A stretch of DNA of 64,000 nucleotides, from positions 1,116,001 through 1,180,000 of the forward strand of contig NZ_CP101137.1 of NCBI RefSeq assembly GCF_028473745.1, in the 5' to 3' direction. Source of the DNA: Streptomyces sp. M92. GTDB taxonomy: Bacteria; Actinomycetota; Actinomycetes; Streptomycetales; Streptomycetaceae. Both the position numbers and the translations under genes were made by a program. Every line of letters begins with the position of its first letter. Within the stretch, counting starts at the first letter, position 1. Shown here piece by piece: positions 34,472-42,121 of the stretch. The notes under the pieces were generated by a model. That model was given only the letters and a program-made list of their open reading frames with translations. It was not told the DNA's origin and ran no database searches.

Positions 34472-34509
34472 CGTGCACCTCCAGTTACCTGGAGACTCCC
34501 CCGTGGGAG

Positions 34510-34536
34510 GGGCCCCCGCATCCTGCGCGGGGGCCC
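34510..34536 (-). terminator. Hairpin between the HAD gene and the sortase operon
   Basis: GGGCCCCCGC (34510-34519) pairs with GCGGGGGCCC (34527-34536) over 7 bases, 57 bases after the HAD hydrolase stop on the minus strand. It separates the two transcription units. Confidence 0.75.
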
Positions 34537-34592
34537 GACTGCTCCGAACGGGTTACAGCGGGGGCGGGCGGGTTTACCGGGGCTTTCGGGTC

Positions 34593-35372
34593 TCAGACCC
34601 GTTCGACCAGGTCCGCGATGGAGTCGACCACCTTGGACGGGCGGTACGGGAAGTCCTCCACCTGCTCCGGTGGGGTCAGGCCGGTGAGGACCAGGAAGGT
34701 CTGCATCCCGGCCTCCATGCCGGCCAGCACGTCGGTGTCCATGCGGTCGCCGATCATCGCGCTGGTCTCGGAGTGGGCGCCGATCGCGTTGAGCCCGGTG
34801 CGCATCATCAGCGGGTTGGGCTTGCCCGCGAAGTACGGCTGCTTGCCGGTCGCCTTGGTGATCAGCGCCGCCACCGCGCCGGTCGCCGGGAGCGGCCCCT
34901 CGGTGGAGGGGCCGGTCTCGTCGGGGTTGGTGCAGATGAAACGGGCGCCGGCGTTGATCAGCCGGACCGCCTTCGTCATCGCCTCGAAGGAGTAGGTGCG
35001 GGTCTCGCCGAGGACGACGTAGTCGGGGTCGTGGTCGGTGAGGATGTAGCCGATGTCGTGCAGGGCGGTAGTCAGGCCGGCCTCGCCGATGACGTACGCC
35101 GAGCCGCCGGGCCGCTGGTCCTCCAGGAACTGGGCGGTGGCCAGCGCCGACGTCCAGATCGACTCGATCGGCACCTCCAGGCCCATGCGGCGCAGCCGGG
35201 CGTGCAGGTCGCGCGGGGTGTAGATGGAGTTGTTGGTGAGGACCAGGAAGGGCTTGCCGGACTCCCGGAGCCGCTTGATGAAGGCGTCGGCGCCGGGGAT
35301 CGGCACACCCTCGTGGATGAGGACCCCGTCCATGTCGGTGAGCCACGACTCGATGGGCTTGCGGTCTGCCAT
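34593..35372 (-). CDS. HAD-superfamily (subclass IIA, NagD-like) phosphatase
   Basis: A 259-residue HAD phosphatase with motif I DMDGVL (13-18), motif II LVLTNNSIYTP, the IIA-type cap, the lysine in FAGKPNPLMM and motif IV MIGDRMDTDVLAG. NagD-like enzymes dephosphorylate nucleotides and sugar phosphates such as UMP or phosphoglycolate-like metabolites; the true substrate is unknown. It has its own unit, followed by a terminator. It is unrelated in sequence to the phosphonatase-like HAD protein at 39347-40051. Confidence 0.88.
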   Translation of the reverse strand: MADRKPIESWLTDMDGVLIHEGVPIPGADAFIKRLRESGKPFLVLTNNSIYTPRDLHARLRRMGLEVPIESIWTSALATAQFLEDQRPGGSAYVIGEAGLTTALHDIGYILTDHDPDYVVLGETRTYSFEAMTKAVRLINAGARFICTNPDETGPSTEGPLPATGAVAALITKATGKQPYFAGKPNPLMMRTGLNAIGAHSETSAMIGDRMDTDVLAGMEAGMQTFLVLTGLTPPEQVEDFPYRPSKVVDSIADLVERV

Positions 35373-35448
35373 GTCCGGGATCTCCTGCCTGCGTGGTCCG
35401 GCGTGCGCCCCAGCCTAGACAGCGCGGGATCTTGTGGGAACGCCCGTC

Positions 35449-35519
35449 TCAGCTTCCGGAGCTTCTCAGCTTCCGGTGGCTTCTCGGCTTCCGGAGGCTT
35501 CTCAGCTCCCGGTGGCTTC
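35449..35519 (-). repeat. 18-bp tandem repeat (4 units) spanning the stop codon of the phosphonate binding protein gene
   Basis: Units on the minus strand are GAAGCCACCGGGAGCTGA (35502-35519), then 35484-35501, 35466-35483 and a 17-base unit at 35449-35465, differing by one to three bases. The first unit encodes the last residues EATGS and the stop codon. The downstream units are copies of the same coding end, one with TGA changed to CGA. Slippage expansion of a gene 3' end is the likely origin. Confidence 0.85.
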
Positions 35520-36554
35520 CTTCCAGGCGTCGATGTAGGAGGTGAGGTTCTTCTCGATGTCGTCCCAGTCGGGCTCGAAGACCTCGACGCCGTCCATCAG
35601 CTTGGTCAGGGCGATGGCGTTGGCGTCGGTGGCCTTGACGTCCTGGCGGGCCGCGAAGCCGCCGCCGATCTCGCTGACCTGCTGCTGCGCCTGCCGGCTG
35701 AGCATGTGGTCGAGGAGCTTCTTGCCGTTCTCGGTGTGCGGGGCGTCGGTCACGAGCCCGGCCGCGTAGGGCAGGGCGAAGGTGGTGGGCTTGCCGCCCT
35801 CGCGGGCCGGGAACCAGATGCCGAGGTTCGGCATGGACTTGGACTGGGCGAAGTTCATCTGGACGTCCCCGTTGGCGACGAGGAGTTCGCCCTTGTCGAC
35901 CTTGGGGGCGAGCTTGCCGGTGGAGGCGGACGGGCCGACGTTGTTGGCCTGGAGCTTCTTCAGGTACTCCATGGCGGGCTGCTCGCCGCCGAAGTCGTGC
36001 ATGGCCTTGATGAGGACGGCGGTGCCGTCGCCGGCGACGCCGGGCGTGGAGTACTGGAGCTTGTTCTTGTACTTCGCATCGAGCAGGTCCTCCCAGGTGG
36101 CCGGGGCCTGCTTCAGCTCCTTCTTGTTGTGGATGAAGCCGAAGTAGTTGTTGACGACGGCGGTCCAGGTGCCGTTCGCGGCCTTGTCGGCGCCGCTGAC
36201 CTGGTCGGCGCCCTCGGGGGTGTACTTCTGGAGCAGGCCCTTGGTGTCGGCCTGCTGGATGAAGGGCGGGAGGGTGACGAGGACGTCGGCCTGCGGGTTG
36301 CGCTTCTCGCGGGTGGTGCGCTGCACCATCTCGCCGGAGCCGCCTTCGACGTACTCGACCTTGATGCCGGTCTTCTTCTCGAAGTCCTTGAACACCTGGT
36401 CGTACCAGCCGTCGCCGTTCTCGCCCTTGAGGCCGTCGGCGCTGTAGACGGTGACGACGTTCTCGTCGGAGGCGGCGGAGGTGCCGGAGCAGGCGGTGAG
36501 CGGGACGGCGAGCACGGCGAGGGCGGCGAGCGGCTTGAGGGCGTTTCTGGGCAT
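35502..36554 (-). CDS. ABC importer substrate-binding lipoprotein, 2-aminoethylphosphonate type
   Basis: A 350-residue lipoprotein with lipobox LAVPLTAC (Cys about 22). The iron/phosphonate-binder fold includes VVTVYSADGLKGENGDGWYDQVFKDFEKKTGIKVEYVEGGSGEM, YSTPGVAGDGTAVLIKAMHDFGG and NANVGPSASTGKLAP-like ligand loops. It fits the PhnS-like 2-aminoethylphosphonate binders (cluster D/F), and the genes upstream encode two permeases, an ATPase, a phosphonatase-like hydrolase and a FAD oxidoreductase. It is the last gene of the operon, 46 bases after the second permease. Its end is embedded in an 18-bp tandem repeat. Confidence 0.85.
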   Translation of the reverse strand: MPRNALKPLAALAVLAVPLTACSGTSAASDENVVTVYSADGLKGENGDGWYDQVFKDFEKKTGIKVEYVEGGSGEMVQRTTREKRNPQADVLVTLPPFIQQADTKGLLQKYTPEGADQVSGADKAANGTWTAVVNNYFGFIHNKKELKQAPATWEDLLDAKYKNKLQYSTPGVAGDGTAVLIKAMHDFGGEQPAMEYLKKLQANNVGPSASTGKLAPKVDKGELLVANGDVQMNFAQSKSMPNLGIWFPAREGGKPTTFALPYAAGLVTDAPHTENGKKLLDHMLSRQAQQQVSEIGGGFAARQDVKATDANAIALTKLMDGVEVFEPDWDDIEKNLTSYIDAWKEATGS

Positions 36555-36600
36555 GGCGAGGTGAACTCCTTGCGTGTCAGTGAGAGGCGGGTTCAGCGGT

Positions 36601-37398
36601 TCATCGGTACGAGGCTCGGGTGCGGATGCGGGAGACGGCGAGCAGCACCAGCAGGGTCGCCGCCATCAGGACGACGGCGATCGCGGAGCCGGTGAACAGG
36701 GCGCCCCGGTCGGTGGAGGCGTAGATCAGGACCGGCAGCGGGGTCCAGTCCGGCGGGTAGAGCATCATCGTGGCGCTCAGCTCGCCCATGGACAGGGCGA
36801 AGCAGAGGCCGGCGGCGGCGGTCAGGGACGGCAGCAGCAGCGGCAGCCTCACCCGCCACAGGACGTACGCCGGTGAGGCGCCCAGGGACGCGGCGGCCTG
36901 TTCGTAGGCGGGGTCGAGGCGGGTGATGGCCGCGGACACCGACTGGTAGGCGAAGGCGGTGACCAGGACCGAGTGGGCGATGATCACGATCCAGCGGGTG
37001 CCGTTGAGCAGCATCGGCGGCTGCGAGAAGGCCACCAGGGTGGCAAGGCCGACAACGACCGAGGGCACGGCGACGGGCAGCACGAACAGCGCGTCGAGCA
37101 CCTTGCGGTGCCGCCTGCGCAGGGCCGCCGCCGCGAGCGCCGCCCAGGTGCCGGTCGCGAGCGCGAGGAGGCTGGCGGTGACGGCGGTGACCAGGCTGGT
37201 GGTGAGCGCCTCCAGGGCCTCGCCGCGGGTGGCCGCCTCGTAGTGGGCGGTGGTGAAGCCGGAGGGCAGGACGCTGGACCAGTTGGTGGCGAAGGAGGCG
37301 CCGAGGACGACGAGCAGCGGGAGCGCGAAGAGGGGGACGAAGAGGAGGAGGAAGACCGCCCACACGGCCCACCTCGCTGCGCGGCTATGCACCAGCAC
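36601..37398 (-). CDS. ABC permease, 2-aminoethylphosphonate type (PhnV-like)
   Basis: A 265-residue permease with six membrane segments and the EAA loop (ITRLDPAYEQAAASLGASPAYVLWRVRLPLL). Family features fit the second permease of PhnSTUV-type importers. The GTG start at 37398 overlaps the end of the upstream permease by 14 bases, which explains the weak ribosome site. A downstream GTG at 37392 is an alternative. Expression probably depends on read-through from the upstream permease. Confidence 0.85.
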   Translation of the reverse strand: MLVHSRAARWAVWAVFLLLFVPLFALPLLVVLGASFATNWSSVLPSGFTTAHYEAATRGEALEALTTSLVTAVTASLLALATGTWAALAAAALRRRHRKVLDALFVLPVAVPSVVVGLATLVAFSQPPMLLNGTRWIVIIAHSVLVTAFAYQSVSAAITRLDPAYEQAAASLGASPAYVLWRVRLPLLLPSLTAAAGLCFALSMGELSATMMLYPPDWTPLPVLIYASTDRGALFTGSAIAVVLMAATLLVLLAVSRIRTRASYR

Positions 37399-38290
37399 GG
37401 CGGCTCACCACCCGGTAGAGGCCGTAGAGGCCCGCGGAGATCAGGACGTTGACGACGGCGACCACGCAGGCGCCCGGGTAGTCGGACTCCAGGATGGCCT
37501 TGCCGTAGACGAGCGTCGGCAGGGTCGTGACGCCCTTGGCGCCGGTGAACAGGACGATGCCGAACTCGTTCAGGCACAGGACGAGGACCAGGCTGCCGCC
37601 GGCCGCGAGGGCGGGCAGCGCCTCCGGCAGGATGACCTGCCGGACGATGCGCGGCGCGCGGGCGCCCAGCGAACTGGCGGCCTCCAGCTGGCCGGTGTCC
37701 AGCTGCGAGAAGGCGGCGAGCAGCGGGCGCATCACGAACGGCGTGAAGTACGTGATCTCCGCGAGCAGCACCCCCCACGGCGTGGTCAGGAACTGGAACG
37801 GCCCCTCGGCGGCCCCCGTCACGTCGGTCCACGCCCCGTTGGCCATGCCGACCGTGCCGTAGATGAAGAGCAGGGCGAGCGTGATCAGGAAGGACGGGAA
37901 GGACAGGAAGACGTCGATGAAGCGGGCCACGGCCTTCGACCCCGGGAACGGCACGAAGGCGATGACCAGCGCGAGCACGAACCCGAGCACCAGACAGCCG
38001 ACGGTCGCCGCCACCGCCAGCCACACCGTGGTCCACAGCGCCTCACGGAAAGCGTACGAGGCGAACACGTCGGCGTACGGCTGCAGCGAGGTGCCACCGG
38101 TGTCGGGCTGGAAGGACTGCTGGACGACGAGGGCGAGGGGGTAGAGGAAGACGAGGGCGAGGAGAGCCACTGGAGGCAACGCCCAGAAGAGCGCCCCGCA
38201 GGGACGCGGGGCTGTGCTCGATTTCCGGCTGCCGCCGGGCGGGCGCGACCAGCCAGCCACGGCCCGCGGCCTACGGACAACTTCAGCCAT
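37385..38290 (-). CDS. ABC permease, 2-aminoethylphosphonate type (PhnU-like), with repeat-derived N-terminus
   Basis: A 301-residue permease with six membrane segments from about residue 33 (ALPPVALLALVFLYPLALVV), the EAA loop LEAASSLGARAPRIVRQVILPEAL and a C-terminal RVVSRRAGA. Residues about 8-32 (VAGWSRPPGGSRKSSTAPRP) are encoded by a dispersed intergenic repeat related to 31996-32077. Thus a non-coding element has become coding, or the true start lies further in. ATG 38290 overlaps the upstream ATPase stop by 8 bases. The terminator-like hairpin in the repeat lies in the mRNA just after the start codon and may lower distal gene expression. Confidence 0.82.
   Translation of the reverse strand: MAEVVRRPRAVAGWSRPPGGSRKSSTAPRPCGALFWALPPVALLALVFLYPLALVVQQSFQPDTGGTSLQPYADVFASYAFREALWTTVWLAVAATVGCLVLGFVLALVIAFVPFPGSKAVARFIDVFLSFPSFLITLALLFIYGTVGMANGAWTDVTGAAEGPFQFLTTPWGVLLAEITYFTPFVMRPLLAAFSQLDTGQLEAASSLGARAPRIVRQVILPEALPALAAGGSLVLVLCLNEFGIVLFTGAKGVTTLPTLVYGKAILESDYPGACVVAVVNVLISAGLYGLYRVVSRRAGA
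38190..38275 (-). repeat. Dispersed repeat, copy B, inside the 5' coding region of the phosphonate permease
   Basis: Read on the minus strand it contains CGTGGCTGGCTGGTCGCGCC, a GGCGGCAGCC block, CACAGCCCCGCG and a hairpin with arms GCCCCGC/GCGGGGC around GTCCCT, in the same order as copy A at 31996-32077. The centre differs (CATATGC in A, ATCGAGC in B). It occupies the junction between the ATPase and permease genes. Confidence 0.7.
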
Positions 38291-39347
38291 GGTCCACCAC
38301 CCCCGCGGGCAGCAACACCGCATCCTCGGACGAGAAATGCAGACTCACCGACTCCCCGTGCACCGGCGGAGCCTTCAGCTCACGCAGGTCCGCCATGACC
38401 CGGTGTCCGCCCACGTCGACGTACAGCCGGTGCGTGGCCCCCCGCCACTGGGTCTCCCCCACCGTCCCGGTGAGCCGGTTGGGCCCGTCACCGAGCCCCA
38501 CCAGATGCGGCCGTACGCACAAGGTCGCCATCGCCCCCGGGGCGACACCCCCCGTGTCGACCTTGATCTCCGCGTCCCCGAAGGACACTCCCCCGGCCAC
38601 CACGCTCACCGGCAGCAGGTTCGCGCCGCCCACGAAGGAAGCCGTGAACGCGTCGGCCGGCGCCCGGTACAGCTCCCTCGGCGTCCCGCACGCGCGCAGC
38701 CTCGCCCTGTCCATCACGGCGATCCGGTCGGCGAGGGTGAGGGCCTCGACCTGGTCGTGGGTGACGTACAGGATCGACACGTCGGGCAGCTCGCGGTGCA
38801 GGCGGGCCAGTTCGGCGAGCATGCCGGAACGGAGCTGGGCGTCGAGCGCGGACAGCGGTTCGTCGAGGAGCAGGACGTCCGGGCGGATGGCCAGGGCGCG
38901 GGCGATGGCGACGCGCTGCTGCTGACCGCCGGAGAGCTCGCGCGGGTAGCGGCGGGCGTAGGCGCCCATGCCGGTCATCTCCAGCGCCTCGGCGACGCGG
39001 GTGTGTATCTCGGCCTTGGGGACCTTGCGGGCCTTCAGGCCGAAGGCGACGTTGTCCGCCACCCGCATGTGCGGGAACAGGGCGTACTGCTGGACGACCA
39101 TGCCGATGCCGCGCCGGTGCGGGGGCAGGTCGGTGACGTCGCGGTCGCCGAGGTACACCCGCCCGGAGGCGGGCCGTACGAACCCGGCGACCGCCCGCAG
39201 CGCGGTGGTCTTGCCGGAGCCGGACGGCCCGAGCAGCGCCATGACCTCGCCCGGTCCGACGGTGAGGTCGAGGGCGTCCAGGACGACGTTGCCGTCGTAG
39301 GCGACGGTGACCGAGTCGAAGCGGATGCCGCTGCTTGTGGTGCTCAT
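38283..39347 (-). CDS. ABC importer ATPase, 2-aminoethylphosphonate type (PhnT-like)
   Basis: A 354-residue ABC ATPase. It has Walker A GPSGSGKT (about 40-47), Q-loop QQYALFPHM, signature LSGGQQQR, Walker B VLLLDEPLSALD and switch region YVTHDQ, followed by a TOBE-like C-terminal domain of about 110 residues (GATHRLYVDVGGHRVMADL). The domain order is that of the PotA/PhnT group. ATG 39347 shares one base with the stop of the phosphonatase-like gene upstream. It precedes the two permeases and the binding protein. Confidence 0.88.
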   Translation of the reverse strand: MSTTSSGIRFDSVTVAYDGNVVLDALDLTVGPGEVMALLGPSGSGKTTALRAVAGFVRPASGRVYLGDRDVTDLPPHRRGIGMVVQQYALFPHMRVADNVAFGLKARKVPKAEIHTRVAEALEMTGMGAYARRYPRELSGGQQQRVAIARALAIRPDVLLLDEPLSALDAQLRSGMLAELARLHRELPDVSILYVTHDQVEALTLADRIAVMDRARLRACGTPRELYRAPADAFTASFVGGANLLPVSVVAGGVSFGDAEIKVDTGGVAPGAMATLCVRPHLVGLGDGPNRLTGTVGETQWRGATHRLYVDVGGHRVMADLRELKAPPVHGESVSLHFSSEDAVLLPAGVVDHG

Positions 39348-40051
39348 CAGCCCGCTGCCCCCCGCAGGAGGGCGGGCAGGCCGGCGACGGAGTCCAGCAC
39401 GTGGCCGGCGCCCGCCTCGTGGAAGGCGTCGTCGCCGTGGGCTCCGGTGCGCACGCCGGCGACCAGTCCGGCGCCGGCCCGTACGCCGCTGAGCACGTCG
39501 TACGAGGTGTCGCCGACGACGGCCACCTGCTGTACGCCGTCGGCGGCCTTGGTGCGCAGGAAGGCCTCCAGCACCATGTCCGGGTACGGCCGTCCGCGCC
39601 CGCCCGCGTCGGCGGGGCACAGGGTGAGCGGCACCAGGTCCTGCCAGCCGAGCGCGCCGAGGACGGCGTCCTGGGTGACGCGGGCGAAGCCGGTGCTGAG
39701 GACGACGGTGCGGCCGTCGGCGGTGAGTTCCTCCACGGCCTCGCGGGCGCCGGGGACGGGGGTGATCAGGCCGCCGTCGACGAGTTCGCCGTACGCCTTC
39801 TCGAAGGCGGCGTTGGCCTGCCGCGCGCGGTCCTCGTCGCCGAACAGGTGCCGGAAGACGGAGATCTTGGACTCGCCCATGGTGGCGCGGACGTAGGAGA
39901 GCTTGTCGGCGTGGTCGTCGGTGCCGGGCTCGACGCCCAGTTCGCGGGCGGCGGTGTCGAAGGCGCGCTCGACGAGGCCGCCGTCGGCGACGGTGGTGCC
40001 GGCCATGTCGAGGACGACGAGGCGGATGTCTATCGGATTCACGGGGGTCAT
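39347..40051 (-). CDS. Phosphonatase-like HAD hydrolase
   Basis: A 234-residue HAD protein close to phosphonoacetaldehyde hydrolase. Motif I is LDMAGTTVADGG (Asp 15), as in the phosphonatase DxAGTT signature. The cap segment ATMGESKISVFRHLFG has Lys 62 at the place where PhnX forms its Schiff base with phosphonoacetaldehyde. A C-terminal VVGDTSYDVLSGVRAG gives motif IV. These features support C-P bond cleavage of phosphonoacetaldehyde to acetaldehyde and phosphate, though this subfamily (TIGR03351-like) is less studied. It lies between a FAD oxidoreductase that could supply the aldehyde and the importer. Confidence 0.83.
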   Translation of the reverse strand: MTPVNPIDIRLVVLDMAGTTVADGGLVERAFDTAARELGVEPGTDDHADKLSYVRATMGESKISVFRHLFGDEDRARQANAAFEKAYGELVDGGLITPVPGAREAVEELTADGRTVVLSTGFARVTQDAVLGALGWQDLVPLTLCPADAGGRGRPYPDMVLEAFLRTKAADGVQQVAVVGDTSYDVLSGVRAGAGLVAGVRTGAHGDDAFHEAGAGHVLDSVAGLPALLRGAAG

Positions 40052-40058
40052 GCGGGTG

Positions 40059-41183
40059 TCACCAGCCCAGTTCGTTCGCGGTGGTCTCGGCTGTCGCGGG
40101 CGAGCAGGTCATGCCGCGCCCGCCGGGCCCGGTGACCAGCCAGACCCCCTCGCGCACCCGCTGCCGGTGCACGACCCGGCTCTTGTCGGTGCACTGCGCG
40201 TACACCCCGGCCCAGCGGCGCCGGATCTTCGGCAGCGGACGGCCGAGGAGGGACTCGACGACGCCGGTGAGGTGGTCGTAGGGGTCCTCGACGGTGTCGA
40301 AGGCGAAGGGGTGCTCGTACTCGTGGGTGTCGCCGATGGTCAGGCCGCCGTCGGCGCGCTGCACCATCAGCAGCTGCATGGCGTGCTCCGCGGCCGTGGC
40401 GGGCTGCGGCTGCCGGGCGTTCAGCTCGTCCAGGGCGGGCGAGGCGTACGCCGGGTAGTAGCGGAAGCTGTCGGCGTCGGCGACCGAGGTGGTCAGCGGT
40501 TCGCCGAGGGGGTCGGTCTGCATCATCTGGAGGCGGACCCGGCGCACGGGCAGGTCGGGCCCGGCCAGTTCGCGGACGAGGCCGCCGAGCCAGGCGCCGG
40601 TGGCGAGGACGACGGCGTCGCCGGTGTGCGTGTCGCCGTGGTCGTCGCGGACGGCCCTCTCGCCGACGACCTCGCGGACCTCGCGGCCGGGCAGGAAGGT
40701 GTAGCGCGGGGACGTACGGAGTTCCGCGCGCAGGGCGAGCTGGGCGGTGCGCGGTTCCACGGCGGCGTCGCGCTCGCAGTACAGGGCCGCGTCGAAGTCG
40801 CCGCGCAGGGCGGGGTTGATCGCGCGGGCCTCGTCCGGGGTGAGCAGCTTGTAGCCGCGGGCGGCGGCGTCCGGGCGGGCCACGGCCGCCTCGGCGACGG
40901 CGTGCTCCAGGTCGCCGCGTACGGGGGTCAGGGAGCCGTTCGGGCGGAAGCCGAGCGCCGGGACGCGGGCGCCGATCTCCTCCCACAGCTCCCGGGCCCG
41001 CAGCGCGGTCTCCAGCTCCTCGCCGCCCGCGCGGCCACTGACCCAGATCTGGCCGAAATTGCGCAGCGAGGCGCCGCGGGCCTCGGTCTCGCGCTCGATC
41101 TGTACGACCTCGTGGCCGCGGTTCACTGCGTGCCAGGCGTGCATGGTTCCCACCACGCCGGCTCCGACGACTATCACTCTCAC
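40059..41183 (-). CDS. FAD-dependent oxidoreductase of the aminophosphonate (TIGR03364/PbfD-like) group
   Basis: A 374-residue DAO-type flavoprotein beginning VRVIVVGAGVVGTMHAWHAV, with an intact GxGxxG FAD site. Motifs GASLRNFGQIWVSG and LVTGPGGRGMTCSPATAETTANEL fit the phosphonate-linked oxidoreductase group. Related enzymes oxidise 2-aminoethylphosphonate or its N-methyl form to phosphonoacetaldehyde. GTG 41183 is chosen because AAGGAG lies ten bases upstream; an in-frame ATG at 41204 lacks one. The gene precedes the phosphonatase-like hydrolase by 7 bases, making a two-enzyme oxidative route that replaces the PhnW transaminase, which is absent from the window. Confidence 0.82.
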   Translation of the reverse strand: MRVIVVGAGVVGTMHAWHAVNRGHEVVQIERETEARGASLRNFGQIWVSGRAGGEELETALRARELWEEIGARVPALGFRPNGSLTPVRGDLEHAVAEAAVARPDAAARGYKLLTPDEARAINPALRGDFDAALYCERDAAVEPRTAQLALRAELRTSPRYTFLPGREVREVVGERAVRDDHGDTHTGDAVVLATGAWLGGLVRELAGPDLPVRRVRLQMMQTDPLGEPLTTSVADADSFRYYPAYASPALDELNARQPQPATAAEHAMQLLMVQRADGGLTIGDTHEYEHPFAFDTVEDPYDHLTGVVESLLGRPLPKIRRRWAGVYAQCTDKSRVVHRQRVREGVWLVTGPGGRGMTCSPATAETTANELGW

Positions 41184-41315
41184 GACCGCCACGCTCCTTG
41201 CCATCGGGGAACCGGAGGAATCCGGCTGACTACGAGAGCGTGAACTGGTCGCCACGTTTGGGCTAGACCCGTTATCTTTTCGTTACTTGTAGTGGAGTGG
41301 GTGGAGCGGCGCCTT

Positions 41316-42071
41316 TCAGCCGTGCAGACGGGTCGTGAAGGAGAAGCGGTCGCCCCGGTACAGCGTCCGCACGCGTTCCAGCGGGCGGCCCTCCGTGTCC
41401 CGGGAGACACGGTGGATGAGCAGCATCGGGAGGGCCGGCGGGGTGCCGATGAGCAGGGCCTCGCGCGGGGTGGCGAGCACCGTCTCGATGCGTTCGTCGG
41501 CGTCCCCGAAGGCGATGCCCTGCCCGGAGAGGAAGGCGTAGAAGGACGAGTCCGGGTCGAAGGCGGCGTCCAGGTCGGGGACGCGGGCCACGGAGACGTA
41601 GGTGCTCTCCAGGCCGACCCGTTCGTCGTCGGCGAGCAGCACCCGCTCCAGGTGCCAGACCGGCTCCCCGCGCGTGAGGCCGGTCTCGGCGGCGAGCGCG
41701 TCGGGGCAGGGGAAGCGGTCGAGGGTGACGAGCGCGCGGCCGGGGGTACGGCCCTGGCGCCGGACGCCCTCGGTGTAGCTGGCCAGGGACAGCGGCTGCT
41801 CCAGCTTGGGGCCCGCGACGACGGTGCCGCGCCCCTGCCGGCGCAGCTTTCCCTCCAGGACGAGTTCGCGCAGGGCCTGCCGCACGGTCTCGCGGGCGAC
41901 CTCGTACCGCTCGGAGAGGTCCCGTTCGGTGGGGATGGCGCTGCCCTCCCCCAGCTCGCCGACGAGTCGGTCGATCCGCGCCTTGACGGCGTAGTACTTC
42001 GGCACGCGTCCGTGCTCCGGGATCCCGGAGCGGACGGGGGCGCCCGGGGCCTGGTCGTTCGGGTAGTCCAC
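41316..42071 (-). CDS. GntR-family (HutC/PhnF-like, UTRA) transcriptional regulator
   Basis: About 251 residues from GTG 42071: a short lead, the GntR winged helix (GRVPKYYAVKARIDRLVGEL ... IPTERDLSERYEVARETVRQALREL) and a UTRA ligand domain (EPVWHLERVLLADDERVGLESTYV ... HRVSRDTEGRPLERVRTLYRGDRF). UTRA regulators of this branch sense phosphonates or aminosugars. GTG 42005 has a better ribosome site (GGAG, 9 bases) but would cut into the conserved lead. It lies 132 bases upstream of the FAD oxidoreductase on the same strand; that gap contains a near-palindromic GGGTCTAGCCC that may be its operator. Confidence 0.85.
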   Translation of the reverse strand: MDYPNDQAPGAPVRSGIPEHGRVPKYYAVKARIDRLVGELGEGSAIPTERDLSERYEVARETVRQALRELVLEGKLRRQGRGTVVAGPKLEQPLSLASYTEGVRRQGRTPGRALVTLDRFPCPDALAAETGLTRGEPVWHLERVLLADDERVGLESTYVSVARVPDLDAAFDPDSSFYAFLSGQGIAFGDADERIETVLATPREALLIGTPPALPMLLIHRVSRDTEGRPLERVRTLYRGDRFSFTTRLHG

Positions 42072-42121
42072 GCAGGGATGTTCGCAGACGGGGGTGTCGG
42101 GCAGCGGTCGGGGAGTGCCGG

